From assembly GCA_009712635.1 (NCBI GenBank), contig WASS01000021.1, positions 48,813 to 112,812 of the forward strand: a DNA stretch of 64,000 bases, written 5' to 3'. The first letter of the stretch is position 1. Every line of letters begins with the position of its first letter. Positions 35,896 to 45,755 of the stretch are shown here, piece after piece. The stretch comes from Hungatella sp. (lineage in GTDB: Bacteria > Bacillota > Clostridia > Lachnospirales > Lachnospiraceae). A program made the position numbers and the translations under genes. Below the pieces are notes generated by a model, which was not told the DNA's origin, searched no databases, and saw only the letters and a program-made list of their open reading frames with translations.

Positions 35896-36420
35896 TTAAT
35901 ATTCAATTCCTCTTCTGGCATTGATACCATGGTCATAAGGATGCCTGATCTTTTTTATTTCAGATACGTAATCCGCCTGAGCAAGGAGATGGTCCGATGG
36001 ATTTCTGCCTGTAAGCACCACTTCCAGATTCTCTGGTCTGCCGGAAATAAACTGAAGTACTTTCTCTTCATCCACCAGTCCGTAATTGCATACAGCCATA
36101 ATTTCATCTAAAACCAGCAGATCAAAGGGTTCTTTCGCCGCTTTTTCCAGCACACAGTCCAGAAGACCGGAATAATAAACTCTGGCTTCCATCTTTTGTT
36201 CGTCTGTCATCTTGGTGAAAAAGCCAAAGCTTTTCTCACAGGGCATAACTGTGATGCCAGAAAGGGATTGAAGTGCCAGTACCTCTCCGGAATGATCAGT
36301 TTTAAGAAACCGGGCAATGAGTACCTTTTTATTACAGCCGCTGGCACGGACTGCCAGACCGATGGCTGCCGTGGTTTTTCCTTTTCCATCTCCGCAGTAA
36401 ATGTGAACGCAAGATTCCAT
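35896..36420 (-). CDS. cobO: Cob(I)yrinic acid a,c-diamide adenosyltransferase (CobO/BtuR type)
   Basis: Corrinoid adenosyltransferase of 174 residues that makes adenosylcobalamin. The N-terminal P-loop is GDGKGKTTAAIG; the Walker B-like strand is FDLLVLDEIM, and the C-terminus includes the conserved ARRGIEY end. The start at 36420 (MESCVHIY) has AAGGAGG upstream. It lies 16 nt after the helicase gene. No other cobalamin genes are in the window. It would support B12-dependent enzymes such as a methylmalonyl-CoA mutase (not seen here). Confidence 0.92.
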   Translation of the reverse strand: MESCVHIYCGDGKGKTTAAIGLAVRASGCNKKVLIARFLKTDHSGEVLALQSLSGITVMPCEKSFGFFTKMTDEQKMEARVYYSGLLDCVLEKAAKEPFDLLVLDEIMAVCNYGLVDEEKVLQFISGRPENLEVVLTGRNPSDHLLAQADYVSEIKKIRHPYDHGINARRGIEY

Positions 36421-36436
36421 AAATGCCTTTCCCTCC

Positions 36437-38281
36437 TTAATTTTTCTCCAGATACTCCCTGACAAAGCGGGATACATCCTGTTTTTTTCCGTATCGTTCC
36501 TGGACATAATTTACATGAAGCCGTTCCTTGGCCCTTGTCATCGCCACATAAAACATCCGCCGCTCCTCTTCTAAATCAGCTGGAAGAACAGCCTTCTGAT
36601 GTGGAGTCACGCCTTCATTGGCATCTAAAATATAGACAATTTTATATTCCAGACCTTTGGAACTGTGCATGGTCATTAATGCCACGCCCTCTGCTTTTGT
36701 CTGCCCGGATTTAGCCCGGTTATTTAACTCTTCCCCATACTCTTTCATATGCACCAGCCACTGGTCAAAGGACTGAAATCCTGCCGCACTTTCTGAAAGC
36801 TGATCCGCCACCTCAAGGAGTTCCTCCGGCTTCATCCTGCGGTACTGGGCATATTCCCTTAAATAATCATCATACCCAATTGCTTTCCTGATATAATTAA
36901 CCGCTGCAACTGGCGCCATGTTTTTTATCATCCGTAAATCATATTCCAGCTGTTCCACCCGTTCCACCATGAAACTGCGGTCCTGATAGAAGGATTTCAC
37001 AGACTCAAAGTTTACCGGATTGCCTTCCAGCGAATCCCTGCTTATGTAGCGGTTGGGGCGGTTGATGATCTGGAGAACGTTGGCCCTCTGACGGTCCCCC
37101 TGCGCCGTTTTCATATAGGAGACCAGATTCTGGGCAATCCAGTGATCGTATAGATTGGGAACAGAATCCCGGGTGATAAACGGAACATTATATTCCATAA
37201 ATTTCTCAATTAAAAGTCTGGGACCCAGATTAGTCCGGTATAAAACAGCGATATCACTGAGTTCATATCCTGCTTTCCCATAATTAAGAATCTCCTCCAC
37301 AATTTCCATGTTTTCTTCCTGTGGATCCTTCCACAGCCTGGTGACCACTGGTTTTCCAGAACCTTTGTCTGTTACAATTTTCTTGGGAAATCGCATTTCA
37401 TTGTGGGCGATCAGTTTCCCTGCTGTTTCCACTATGTCTCTGGTGCTTCTGAAATTGATATTTAAAAGAACTTTCTTTGCATTTTTATAATCTTTTTCAA
37501 AACCAAGCATGATTTCCGGTTTGGCTCCCCGGAACCGGTAGATGGACTGATCATCGTCTCCCACAATAAAAAGATTATCCTCAGGCGCCGCAAGCATACG
37601 GACAATTTCATACTGTACCCGGTTAATATCCTGGAACTCATCCACCAGAATATACTGATATTTTCTCTGCCACGCTGCCAGAATATCTTTTCTCTGAGTA
37701 AAAAGTTCATGGCACATTACCAGCATGTCATCAAAATCAATCAGATTTGCTTTTCTCAGTCTGTCCTCATACCCCAGATACAGCTGTTTGAATATTTCTT
37801 CTGAGCAGTTTTTAGAGTAATAATGATCCAGTGAGATCATATCTCCTTTCACAGAACTGATCTCTGATAAAATAGAGGTAATAAATTCCCCTTCATCTTC
37901 CACTTCCACGCTGCAGCGGTCCATTTCTTCCTTTACGAACCTGGTTTTCTGGTCTTCTCTGATAATATTCCTGGCATCATAGCGATAGGCAAATTTGAGA
38001 ATACGGAAAAATATGGCATGAAAGGTGCCGAAGCTGACAACTGGAGCAGGATCTCCCATCAATGCATCAAATCGTTCCTTCATCTCCGTGGCTGCAGCCT
38101 TGGTAAATGTGATGACCAGAATGCGGGAGGGATCCACGTGATATTCCTCAATCAGATAGCAGACTCTGTGTGTAATGGTAAATGTCTTTCCTGATCCCGG
38201 CCCAGCCAGCACTAACATGGGTCCATCCCGGTGAAGGATTGCTTCCTTCTGGGCGCCTTCATAGGTCACTTGTTGTTTCAT
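36437..38281 (-). CDS. UvrD/PcrA-type ATP-dependent DNA helicase
   Basis: Superfamily 1 3'-5' helicase of 614 residues. Motif I is LAGPGSGKTFTITHR, motif II VDEFQDINRVQ, motif III GDDDQSIYRFRGA, motif V MTMHSSKGLEYKIVYI, and motif VI FYVAMTRAKERL. It is shorter than PcrA (about 740), lacking the C-terminal RNA-polymerase-binding tail, so it is an additional UvrD-like helicase. The start at 38281 has GGGAGG upstream. It is followed closely by cobO. Confidence 0.93.
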   Translation of the reverse strand: MKQQVTYEGAQKEAILHRDGPMLVLAGPGSGKTFTITHRVCYLIEEYHVDPSRILVITFTKAAATEMKERFDALMGDPAPVVSFGTFHAIFFRILKFAYRYDARNIIREDQKTRFVKEEMDRCSVEVEDEGEFITSILSEISSVKGDMISLDHYYSKNCSEEIFKQLYLGYEDRLRKANLIDFDDMLVMCHELFTQRKDILAAWQRKYQYILVDEFQDINRVQYEIVRMLAAPEDNLFIVGDDDQSIYRFRGAKPEIMLGFEKDYKNAKKVLLNINFRSTRDIVETAGKLIAHNEMRFPKKIVTDKGSGKPVVTRLWKDPQEENMEIVEEILNYGKAGYELSDIAVLYRTNLGPRLLIEKFMEYNVPFITRDSVPNLYDHWIAQNLVSYMKTAQGDRQRANVLQIINRPNRYISRDSLEGNPVNFESVKSFYQDRSFMVERVEQLEYDLRMIKNMAPVAAVNYIRKAIGYDDYLREYAQYRRMKPEELLEVADQLSESAAGFQSFDQWLVHMKEYGEELNNRAKSGQTKAEGVALMTMHSSKGLEYKIVYILDANEGVTPHQKAVLPADLEEERRMFYVAMTRAKERLHVNYVQERYGKKQDVSRFVREYLEKN

Positions 38282-38351
38282 GTTATCCTCCCAGTGAAAC
38301 AAAGAAGCAGGAGTCCGGTTTTCTGCCATTCCCCTGCTTTCATCTTCTTTT

Positions 38352-39812
38352 CTATAAAGTCTCTTTGTTTAAAAGTTCGATTCCTTTTCTGATTCGATTT
38401 AAGGATTCTTCTTTTCCAAGGACCTCCATGATTTCTGTTGCACCTGCCGGAGTCATCTGCTTGCCGGAAACTGCAGTGCGGATGGGCCACATAACATAGC
38501 CTGTTTTATATCCTTTTTCAGAAACAAATGCGGAAAGCGCAGCATAGAGTGCATCGTTGCTGTAATCTTCCTGTGCTTCCAGAATGGGAAGTATCTCCTG
38601 TAACAGGGAAAGAGAGGTCTGGCTGTCCGTCTTCATCTTCTTATTAAAATACATGGAACAGTCATATACCGGCAGCTCCTCAAAGAAATCAATATGATTC
38701 TCGATATCCGGGAACACTTCGATTCTGGTCTTAACCATGGAAGCGATCTTTCTTAAATCCAGATCCTTTTTAATGACTTTCCTGATATAAGGTTCTGCCA
38801 TTCCATAAAATCTGTCAAAGTCCATTGCTTTCATGTATTCACTGTTCATCCACTTTAACTTGGTCATGTCGAACACAGCCGGGGATTTACTAATATTGCG
38901 GAAATCAAATTCCTGAATTAATTCTTTGAGAGAGAAAATCTCCTGGTTTCCAACTGGTGACCAGCCAAGCAAAGCCACATAATTAACCACTGCCTCAGAT
39001 ATGAATCCCTGCTCAATTAAATCCTCATAGGAAGCATGACCGCTTCTCTTGCTTAATTTTTTATGTTCCTCATTGGTAATCAGAGGACAGTGTACATAAA
39101 CCGGAACTTCCCAGCCAAACGCGTCGTAAAGACGGTTATATTTGGGAGAAGAGGATAAATATTCGTTACCTCTTACCACATGAGTGATTCCCATCAGGTG
39201 GTCATCCACTACATTGGCAAAATTGTAAGTTGGGTATCCATCGGATTTAATCAGTACCATATCATCAAGCTCTGAGTTATCTACTGTGATATCACCGTAA
39301 ATTTCATCGTGGAATGTGGTGGTTCCGTCAACCGGATTATTCTGACGTATTACGTATGGCATTCCTGCCGCCAGATTAGCCTGTACCTCTTCTTTCGTAA
39401 GGTGAAGACAATGCTTGTCATAAACCATGATCTCCTGACCATCTACGGTTTTCTTTAAAGAATCCAGACGTTCCTGAGTACAGAAGCAGTAGTAAGCCTC
39501 TCCTTTTTCCACCAGCATTTTCGCATAATCAAGGTACATTCCCAGAGCGTGACGTTCACTCTGTACATAAGGACCAACTCCGCCATCCTTATCAGGACCT
39601 TCATCATGAACAAGTCCTGTCTCTTCCAATGTTCTATAAATAATCTCCACAGCACCTTCTACAAAACGTTCCTGGTCGGTGTCTTCAATACGGAGAAGGA
39701 AATCTCCTCCCTCATGTTTTGCAATCAGGTACGCATACATAGCTGTTCTTAAATTGCCTACGTGCATGCGGCCTGTGGGGCTTGGGGCATATCTGGTTCT
39801 AATTCGATTCAT
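38352..39812 (-). CDS. gltX: Glutamyl-tRNA synthetase
   Basis: Class I synthetase charging tRNA-Glu, 486 residues. The HIGH-type motif is [15 protein letters not shown] and the KMSKS-type motif is KLSKRSGHA. Also seen are [32 protein letters not shown] and the C-terminal anticodon domain. The start at 39812 ([11 protein letters not shown]) has AGGAG 10 nt upstream; a GTG at 39821 is too close to the ribosome site. The helicase gene follows after 70 nt. Confidence 0.97.
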   Translation of the reverse strand: MNRIRTRYAPSPTGRMHVGNLRTAMYAYLIAKHEGGDFLLRIEDTDQERFVEGAVEIIYRTLEETGLVHDEGPDKDGGVGPYVQSERHALGMYLDYAKMLVEKGEAYYCFCTQERLDSLKKTVDGQEIMVYDKHCLHLTKEEVQANLAAGMPYVIRQNNPVDGTTTFHDEIYGDITVDNSELDDMVLIKSDGYPTYNFANVVDDHLMGITHVVRGNEYLSSSPKYNRLYDAFGWEVPVYVHCPLITNEEHKKLSKRSGHASYEDLIEQGFISEAVVNYVALLGWSPVGNQEIFSLKELIQEFDFRNISKSPAVFDMTKLKWMNSEYMKAMDFDRFYGMAEPYIRKVIKKDLDLRKIASMVKTRIEVFPDIENHIDFFEELPVYDCSMYFNKKMKTDSQTSLSLLQEILPILEAQEDYSNDALYAALSAFVSEKGYKTGYVMWPIRTAVSGKQMTPAGATEIMEVLGKEESLNRIRKGIELLNKETL

Positions 39813-39862
39813 TATAAACACACTCCTATATCTTCATTCTCGTGATGTTTCAGACAAATTTT

Positions 39863-39891
39863 ATTATATAACGAACATCTGGAAAAAACAA
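39863..39891 (-). promoter_or_regulatory. gltX promoter
   Basis: TTGTTT (39891-39886), 17 nt spacer, TATAAT (39868-39863), minus strand, just below the PBP stop codon. Confidence 0.65.
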
Positions 39892-39907
39892 TGACTTCAC
39901 TTGATTT

Positions 39908-42457
39908 TTATTCCATTCCAGGTCCCACCGCTTCTGCCTGGGTGTCATCATCGCCTGGTCCGTTGCCAACTGCACCTCCGGTTTGAGGGTCACTATCTCC
40001 TGGGAAAACAGGAGCTGTAGTCTCTCTTGGCTTCGTCATTCCAGGTCCGATCTCCTGTGGTTTCGAAGAATCATCCTGTTTTGGAAGAGCAAGAACACGG
40101 TTGACCGCTTCATCAAGTGCCTGCTTTAAGCTGTCATAAGTTTCCGTTCCATTTAGCTGCTCCAAATAAGTTTTAGCAGATGCGATCTTATCATCTGTAG
40201 TACTGTCACGGTGATCCAGTCCGTTAAATTCAGCAATAAGAGACTGCAAAGAAGCGGCTGCCTGCTCCTGGGTCTGTCTGGCTGCATCCTGTGCTGCCTG
40301 ATTCATCTGCGACTGGGCTTCCTGCTGCTTACGGGCTTCTTCGTCTTTCCATTTCTTTGTATCTGCCATTGCTGCCGCTTCTGCAACGGATGAGAATAAA
40401 TCCTTATTGCCGGTTTCCTGATCCGTTTTTTCTCCTCTGGAATCCACATTATAAGCGGAAACGGTAGAAGGCTTATCCCAGTCCAGTGGTGGCAGATCCT
40501 TATTGATTTCAGCCATAAAATCATGCCACATCTTACCGGAATAAGTCTTTCCGTAAACACCGGGCATTGCTCTTGGTGTATCATAACCCACCCAGATGGC
40601 AGTGGTGTAATATCTGGTATAACCGCAGAACCAGGTGTCCTTGCTGCTGTTAGTGGTTCCGGTTTTTCCTGCAGCGGGAACATTAATTCCCAGTCCGGAG
40701 CCTGTTCCGTAAGGCTTATCTAAAGTTCCTTTCAGTACATCGGTAACCATATATGCCGTATCTTCCGTAAAGATTCTTTCATCTGCCTGACTGCCTTTAT
40801 AAATCTCTCCGTCATACTGGCTTTTAATACTTGTAATGCAGGTTTTGTTGCTGTATTTCCCCTGATTGGCAAGAACCGAATAGCCTTTTGCCATATCCAC
40901 AACTCTGGCACCCTCAGTAAAACCTCCGATACTCATACTGCTGTTGCCATTGTCCATATTGCTTAAGCCGACAAAGTGCATTTTTCCCAGATAGCTGATC
41001 CCTTTATCAACTCCAATATCCGTCAGAACCTGCCATGCGACTGTATTTAAGCTCCGGTTTAATGCTTCTCTTACAGACACCTCACCAAAGTACTTGCCTC
41101 CGCTGTTTTTCGGTCCCCCGTCAAACAGATGATCATTGACCAGTCTGGAAGGATAATAAAAACCGGTTTCAAATGCAGGAGCGTAATCAATCAGCGGCTT
41201 AATGGTGGAGCCTGGCTGCCTTCTGCTTAAAAATCCACGGTTATATTCATCATCGGTTCCCCGTCCGCCTACAATCGCCACCACATATCCGGTCCGGTTG
41301 TCTACGCAGACAGCCGCTCCCTGTAAAGCGAATTTTCCGTTTTCCTGAACTTCGGTAAACCCTTTTAGATGGGTATCGATGTTATTTTGCAGCGCAGCCT
41401 GCAGTTTGGAATCCAGGCTGGTATGAATTTCAAATCCTCCCTTGCGTACCATATCGCTTTTTGCCTGATACTGCTCCTGATATTCTTCCTTATAGGAATC
41501 ATAGGAACTTTTACTTGGAAAGACATACTGGAACACAAAGTCATCGTTCTTCATCAGTTCCAGAACAGCAGAATGTATGGCGTAGCTGGTCTGATAATTC
41601 TCCGTTGTTCCGCCTTCATAAACCTTGGCGACTGTAAGGGGCTGGGCTTTGGCATTCTCCTGCTCTTCCTTAGTGATAAACTTACAAAGAGCCATATTGT
41701 CAATTACCTGATCCCGCTTCCATTTAGAGGTATCAGGATGTGCCACCGGGTCATATCTGGAAGGATTGTTGCTGATTCCGGCAAGAGTTGCTGCTTCCCA
41801 GATGGTCAAATCCTTTGCTTCCTTATCAAAATAATAACGGCTGGCCTCGGATACACCATAACTGCGGTTTGCATAATAATTGGTGTTGCAGTAAAATTCC
41901 ATAATATCCTTTTTGGAATACTTGTCCTCCATCCGGGGAGCAGCAAAGAATTCTGTTATCTTTCTCTGAATGGTCCTCTCCTGGGTTAAATAGGTGTTTT
42001 TGATCACCTGCTGGGTGATGGTACTTCCTCCCTGAGTCGCCACACCTTTGTTTTTTATGAAAACCAGACCAGCTCTTAAAAGCCCCTTGTAATCAATTCC
42101 ATGATGTTTATAGAATCGCCTGTCCTCCTGGGCTATGTAAGCATTCTGAAGATTTTCGCTGATCTCCTTAATTGGTACATATTCGTAATGACCGGAATTA
42201 ATGGTTCCGATTAAGTTTCCTTCAGAATCATAAACTCTTGTATCCATTGGCTGTGAGAAATCAGTTTTGGAAGTCTGACTTATAATGGTGTCAGCCTTTT
42301 CCTTACATGTCATGATTTCATCCTGATATTTTAAAAATACGACGCCTCCAGCCAGGCATCCTATCACCATCGCCAACAGAAATACAAAGAGTATGACCTT
42401 TATGGGACGAAAAAATATATTCCATGCACTTTTTCGTTTTCTGCTTTTCTTCCCCAT
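39908..42457 (-). CDS. Class A penicillin-binding protein (PBP1A-like)
   Basis: Bifunctional peptidoglycan synthase of 849 residues. A basic cytoplasmic start and one membrane helix (VILFVFLLAMVIGCLAGGVV) lead in. The glycosyltransferase follows (AQEDRRFYKHHG, QGGSTITQQ). The transpeptidase has SxxK in QPGSTIKPLI and KTG in GKTGTTNSSKD. After about residue 690 comes a Gln/Ala-rich helical region, then a disordered Pro/Gly/Asp tail with IGPGM and a terminal VGPGME. The start at 42457 has GGAGG 9 nt upstream. Confidence 0.95.
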   Translation of the reverse strand: MGKKSRKRKSAWNIFFRPIKVILFVFLLAMVIGCLAGGVVFLKYQDEIMTCKEKADTIISQTSKTDFSQPMDTRVYDSEGNLIGTINSGHYEYVPIKEISENLQNAYIAQEDRRFYKHHGIDYKGLLRAGLVFIKNKGVATQGGSTITQQVIKNTYLTQERTIQRKITEFFAAPRMEDKYSKKDIMEFYCNTNYYANRSYGVSEASRYYFDKEAKDLTIWEAATLAGISNNPSRYDPVAHPDTSKWKRDQVIDNMALCKFITKEEQENAKAQPLTVAKVYEGGTTENYQTSYAIHSAVLELMKNDDFVFQYVFPSKSSYDSYKEEYQEQYQAKSDMVRKGGFEIHTSLDSKLQAALQNNIDTHLKGFTEVQENGKFALQGAAVCVDNRTGYVVAIVGGRGTDDEYNRGFLSRRQPGSTIKPLIDYAPAFETGFYYPSRLVNDHLFDGGPKNSGGKYFGEVSVREALNRSLNTVAWQVLTDIGVDKGISYLGKMHFVGLSNMDNGNSSMSIGGFTEGARVVDMAKGYSVLANQGKYSNKTCITSIKSQYDGEIYKGSQADERIFTEDTAYMVTDVLKGTLDKPYGTGSGLGINVPAAGKTGTTNSSKDTWFCGYTRYYTTAIWVGYDTPRAMPGVYGKTYSGKMWHDFMAEINKDLPPLDWDKPSTVSAYNVDSRGEKTDQETGNKDLFSSVAEAAAMADTKKWKDEEARKQQEAQSQMNQAAQDAARQTQEQAAASLQSLIAEFNGLDHRDSTTDDKIASAKTYLEQLNGTETYDSLKQALDEAVNRVLALPKQDDSSKPQEIGPGMTKPRETTAPVFPGDSDPQTGGAVGNGPGDDDTQAEAVGPGME

Positions 42458-42496
42458 AACAACCTGCCTCCTTCTCTTCTTTTTATGGTATAACAA

Positions 42497-42530
42497 AAAC
42501 GGGAAGTCTCTTGAATAAGACTTCCCGTTT
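42497..42530 (-). terminator. Terminator after tRNA-Thr
   Basis: Perfect 12-bp stem (AAACGGGAAGTC / GACTTCCCGTTT), followed by a T-rich TTGTTAT on the minus strand. It separates the tRNA from the PBP gene. Confidence 0.9.
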
Positions 42531-42536
42531 GTTATA

Positions 42537-42609
42537 AGCTGATGACGGGACTCGGACCCGTGACCTCCTCACTACCAATGAGGTGCGCTACCACCTGTGC
42601 CACATCAGC
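42537..42609 (-). tRNA. tRNA-Thr (anticodon GGT)
   Basis: The cloverleaf reads GCTGATG...CATCAGC with discriminator T. The anticodon stem CCTCA/TGAGG has loop TTGGTAG, anticodon GGT. The T-arm contains GGTCCGAGTCC. The 3' CCA is not encoded. It has its own promoter and terminator. Confidence 0.95.
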
Positions 42610-42617
42610 ATTTCTTT

Positions 42618-42634
42618 GGTTCGTCGCTCGAACC
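42618..42634 (-). other. Small hairpin in the tRNA-Thr leader
   Basis: GGTTCG-AGCGA-CGAACC, a perfect 6-bp inverted repeat between promoter and tRNA. It may guide 5' processing of the precursor; this is only a guess. Confidence 0.4.
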
Positions 42635-42640
42635 TCGTAT

Positions 42641-42669
42641 ATCATAGCATGGGAAAATCTATTTGTCAA
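42641..42669 (-). promoter_or_regulatory. tRNA-Thr promoter
   Basis: TTGACA (42669-42664), 17 nt spacer, TATGAT (42646-42641), minus strand. Confidence 0.8.
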
Positions 42670-42760
42670 CATTATTTATAAGTTTTTTATAATATACATG
42701 AAACTACGAAAATTCTACAAATACTTCTTAAAAAAGTCCTTTATTGAGACTGGAACAGAC

Positions 42761-42794
42761 CAGGAAAGAACAGGATTTCCCCCATTCTTTCCTG
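42761..42794 (-). terminator. Probable ldh terminator
   Basis: CAGGAAAGAA / TTCTTTCCTG, a 10-bp stem just below the ldh stop. The T-tract after it is poor. Confidence 0.5.
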
Positions 42795-42802
42795 CTGTAT
42801 TT

Positions 42803-43756
42803 TTATAAAATACCCTGAAAACTTTCTCGTAACGTATCACAGGAATGGCCAAACTGCTTCATCTCTTCTTCCGTAAGAGAGAGAGTTAAAACCCGCTGAA
42901 TGCCGTTCTTATTTATGATGCAGGGAACTCCCGCATAAACGTCATTCTGACCGTATTCCCCCCTTAACATGGTTGATACGGTAAAGACACTGTTCTCGTC
43001 TCCAAGTATTGCTTTTGTAATTCTGGTTAAAGCCATTCCGATTCCATAGTAGGTTGCCTGCTTCGCATCAATAATACGGTATGCCGCTCCCCGCACCTCA
43101 TCTTCAATCCGCTTTAACTCCTCCCTGCATACCATATCCTCTTCGCCGCCGCTTCCGCAAAGTGACAATATGGGTTTTGTAGCAATCATTGCCTGACTCC
43201 ACGGTACGAATTCACTGTCTCCGTGCTCTCCCATTACGTACGCATGGACATTTCTTGGATCCACACGAAGTGATTCCCCAAGAAGATACCGCAGCCTTGC
43301 TGTATCCAGGGCTGTGCCGCTTCCTAAAACCCGCTTGGGATTAAAGCCGGAAAGAGAATAAGTAATCCTGGCCATAATGTCTACGGGGTTGGTTGCAACC
43401 AGAAAGATTCCGTTAAATCCGGATTCTGTAACGGGCTGCACAATGGACTCAAAGACGGAAGCATTACGTTTTAACAGATCAAGTCTGGTTTCTCCCTGTT
43501 TCTGTGCCACGCCTGCACAAATCACCACAATATCCGCATCGGAACAGTCCCTGTATTCTCCTGCATAAATCTTCATATGATATCCGGAAAAAGCAAGCCC
43601 ATGATTTAAATCCATGGCTTCTCCCTCTGCTCTTTTTCGATTAATATCGATTAAAACAAGTTCATCACAAATCCCCTGGTTTAACATGGAATAAGCATAG
43701 CTCATTCCAACCATTCCTGTTCCTACAAGCGCAACTTTTCTTTTATCTGTTCTCAT
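42803..43756 (-). CDS. ldh: L-lactate dehydrogenase
   Basis: NAD-dependent enzyme reducing pyruvate to L-lactate, 317 residues. The nucleotide site is VALVGTGMVGMS. The substrate Arg is in GETRLDLLKRN, the subunit motif is GSGTALDTARLR, and the catalytic His is in MGEHGDSE. The 93-102 region reads AQKQGETR, with Gln at the usual lactate/malate specificity position, so lactate rather than malate dehydrogenase. GGAGAG precedes the ATG. Monocistronic. Confidence 0.95.
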   Translation of the reverse strand: MRTDKRKVALVGTGMVGMSYAYSMLNQGICDELVLIDINRKRAEGEAMDLNHGLAFSGYHMKIYAGEYRDCSDADIVVICAGVAQKQGETRLDLLKRNASVFESIVQPVTESGFNGIFLVATNPVDIMARITYSLSGFNPKRVLGSGTALDTARLRYLLGESLRVDPRNVHAYVMGEHGDSEFVPWSQAMIATKPILSLCGSGGEEDMVCREELKRIEDEVRGAAYRIIDAKQATYYGIGMALTRITKAILGDENSVFTVSTMLRGEYGQNDVYAGVPCIINKNGIQRVLTLSLTEEEMKQFGHSCDTLRESFQGIL

Positions 43757-43812
43757 ATTTTATGCCACTCTCCTATTCGTATTATAGATAGTGTTACTGC
43801 ATGAAATGGAAA

Positions 43813-44889
43813 CTATGCGTTTGATATTCCCCGTTCAATTTTTTTTGACATCAGTTCACTGTTACTGCTGTAAATAATTGCATTTTCCTTTGAAATTCTG
43901 CCTTCCCTGTAAAGGTCTAACAGGCTGGAATCCATAGAACGCATTCCTTCCGCCTGAGCTGTGGCAATGACGGAATCAATCTGGTGAGTCTTTGATTCCC
44001 GGATCATATTTCGGATTGCATTGTTAAAAAACATGATTTCAAATGCCGGATATACACCTCCGTCTACGGTAGGGATCAGCTGCTGGGATATCACAGACTG
44101 CATTACCATAGACAGCTGCATTCGAATCTGCTGCTGCTGATTAGGCGGAAAGCTGTCGATAATACGGTCAATGGTATTGGCTGCACCCACAGTATGAAGT
44201 GTGGAAATCACCAGATGACCAGTCTCCGCTGCAGTCATGGCAATCCGGATTGTTTCGTAATCCCTCATTTCTCCAACCAGTATGACATCGGGAGCCTGAC
44301 GAAGCGCCGAACGAAGTCCGGTTACATAGCTGTCTGTATCCGTAGTCACTTCCCGTTGGGTTACCACGCTCTGTTTATGGCGGTGTAAGTATTCCAGGGG
44401 GTCTTCCAACGTAATAACATGGGCATTTCTGGTATTATTAATCTTATCAATAATACAGGCAAGAGTGGTTGTCTTTCCGCTTCCCGCCGGTCCCGTTACC
44501 AGTACAAATCCTTTTGTCAGTCTGGCTGCATCCATCACACTTTCCGGAATATGAAGCTCCTTATAATCAGGGAGATCAAAGTTCACCACTCGAATCACTG
44601 CAGCCAGAGAACCTCTCTGGCGGAATACGCTGGAGCGGAATCTGGAGATTCCTGGTATGGCAAAGGAAAAATCATCATCACCATGTTCCCTTACCTTTCC
44701 CATGTCTCTTTCTCCCGCCAGCTGGTAAAGCTCCGTTATCAGCAGCTCCATCTGGGCGGGGTACAGCTTTTCCTCACTCTGGTAAACAATTCTGCTTCCG
44801 ATCTTATACGAAAACGGCATACCGGGCACAAGAAAGATATCAGATGCCTTCTGTGCCACAGCAGAGCTCAACAAATCTACTACCTTCAT
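43813..44889 (-). CDS. pilT: Type IV pilus retraction-type ATPase PilT
   Basis: Hexameric secretion ATPase of 358 residues. Walker A is GPAGSGKTTT, the Asp box is ITLEDPLEY, Walker B is VILVGEMRD, and the His box is HLVISTLHT. The C-terminal AIRNMIRES is the PilT-specific signature, so this is the retraction class, not PilB. The start at 44889 (MKVVDLL) has AGGAG 8 nt upstream. It is the last gene of the pilus-like cluster and the only ATPase in it. Confidence 0.93.
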   Translation of the reverse strand: MKVVDLLSSAVAQKASDIFLVPGMPFSYKIGSRIVYQSEEKLYPAQMELLITELYQLAGERDMGKVREHGDDDFSFAIPGISRFRSSVFRQRGSLAAVIRVVNFDLPDYKELHIPESVMDAARLTKGFVLVTGPAGSGKTTTLACIIDKINNTRNAHVITLEDPLEYLHRHKQSVVTQREVTTDTDSYVTGLRSALRQAPDVILVGEMRDYETIRIAMTAAETGHLVISTLHTVGAANTIDRIIDSFPPNQQQQIRMQLSMVMQSVISQQLIPTVDGGVYPAFEIMFFNNAIRNMIRESKTHQIDSVIATAQAEGMRSMDSSLLDLYREGRISKENAIIYSSNSELMSKKIERGISNA

Positions 44890-44908
44890 CTTCCAATCTC
44901 CTGCTCTG

Positions 44909-45331
44909 TCAATTCCCGCCCTTAAAAACCGGCAGGGATTGATCAATTTCATAATCTTCTGTCTGTATGACTTTCCACTGGGATATTAAAATCTTCCCGC
45001 TCTGATCCGTTGGTACCTGAAGCTTTATGGAAAGAGACTGGGATCGTTTCATGGGAATCTGAGCGGATGCCATCCCAGTCTGTGAATCATAGTAATCCCC
45101 CAGCTTCCCGGAACGTGAATTCTGCAAAACCATCTGATAAAAGACTTCTCCCTCTTTATCCGCCCTGTAATACTCTGCAACAGAATCTGCATTCCTCTGT
45201 GCCAGATTCCATTCGCTTTTGGCAGTACTAAGAGAAAGCATCCCAAAAGTAACCAGACAGAGAATCATAAATATCAGAATAAGAGTTGGGGTTCCCATAT
45301 TGGCCCTGTAGCCAACCTCCTGTTTCGCCAT
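44909..45331 (-). CDS. Pilus-cluster protein with one N-terminal membrane helix
   Basis: Protein of 140 residues with one membrane helix at about 12-34 (MGTPTLILIFMILCLVTFGM), then a helix and an extracytoplasmic beta region. The pilin-like layout and position next to pilT suggest a minor pseudopilin or assembly factor. There is no GFTLIE-type cleavage motif. AAGGAGG precedes the ATG. I do not recognise a named family. Confidence 0.75.
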   Translation of the reverse strand: MAKQEVGYRANMGTPTLILIFMILCLVTFGMLSLSTAKSEWNLAQRNADSVAEYYRADKEGEVFYQMVLQNSRSGKLGDYYDSQTGMASAQIPMKRSQSLSIKLQVPTDQSGKILISQWKVIQTEDYEIDQSLPVFKGGN

Positions 45332-45347
45332 ATGACTCCTCCTTCAC

Positions 45348-45755
45348 TCAAGGGTTTTCATGCCGGCTTACCGCCAGGCTATAAAGCGTATTTCCGGCTT
45401 TTGATACGGTCACTTCCGCTTCCAGTTCACTTATGGTCTTAACCTCACCATAATAAACGGCTTGGGACTGATCAGTGACATTCCCTTTTTTATCAAACAT
45501 CATGGTATAGGTCTCCCCTGGGGAATCCTGTTTCACACCATGGAAACGGCGAATCAGTCCCGCTTCTCCTTCTGCCTTCCAGATTTCAGCTGCACTCTGT
45601 GCAATCAGAACACTCTGATTTAAATCAGCTGCTCTTTTACTCAGTAAGTCCGCCTTTACGAATGCCTGAATGCAGACAGCTGCACACAGCAGAAAGAAAA
45701 ATACGGCGACAATCATCTCCATCATCATTACATTGGATCTGTTTTTTCTATTCAT
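45348..45755 (-). CDS. Pseudopilin-like protein
   Basis: Protein of 135 residues: a short basic leader, then a hydrophobic helix with an early Glu (MMMEMIVAVFFFLLCAAVC), then a helix and beta-rich head. This resembles a degenerate type IV prepilin start. The start overlaps the previous gene by 8 nt and AAGGAG lies just upstream. It may be a minor pilin of the cluster; whether it is cleaved by a prepilin peptidase is uncertain. Confidence 0.72.
   Translation of the reverse strand: MNRKNRSNVMMMEMIVAVFFFLLCAAVCIQAFVKADLLSKRAADLNQSVLIAQSAAEIWKAEGEAGLIRRFHGVKQDSPGETYTMMFDKKGNVTDQSQAVYYGEVKTISELEAEVTVSKAGNTLYSLAVSRHENP

Noticed and set aside
38282..38329. Upstream start of the UvrD-like helicase
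   Set aside because: Only the ATG at 38281 has GGGAGG at proper distance; the extra 16 residues do not fit the family.
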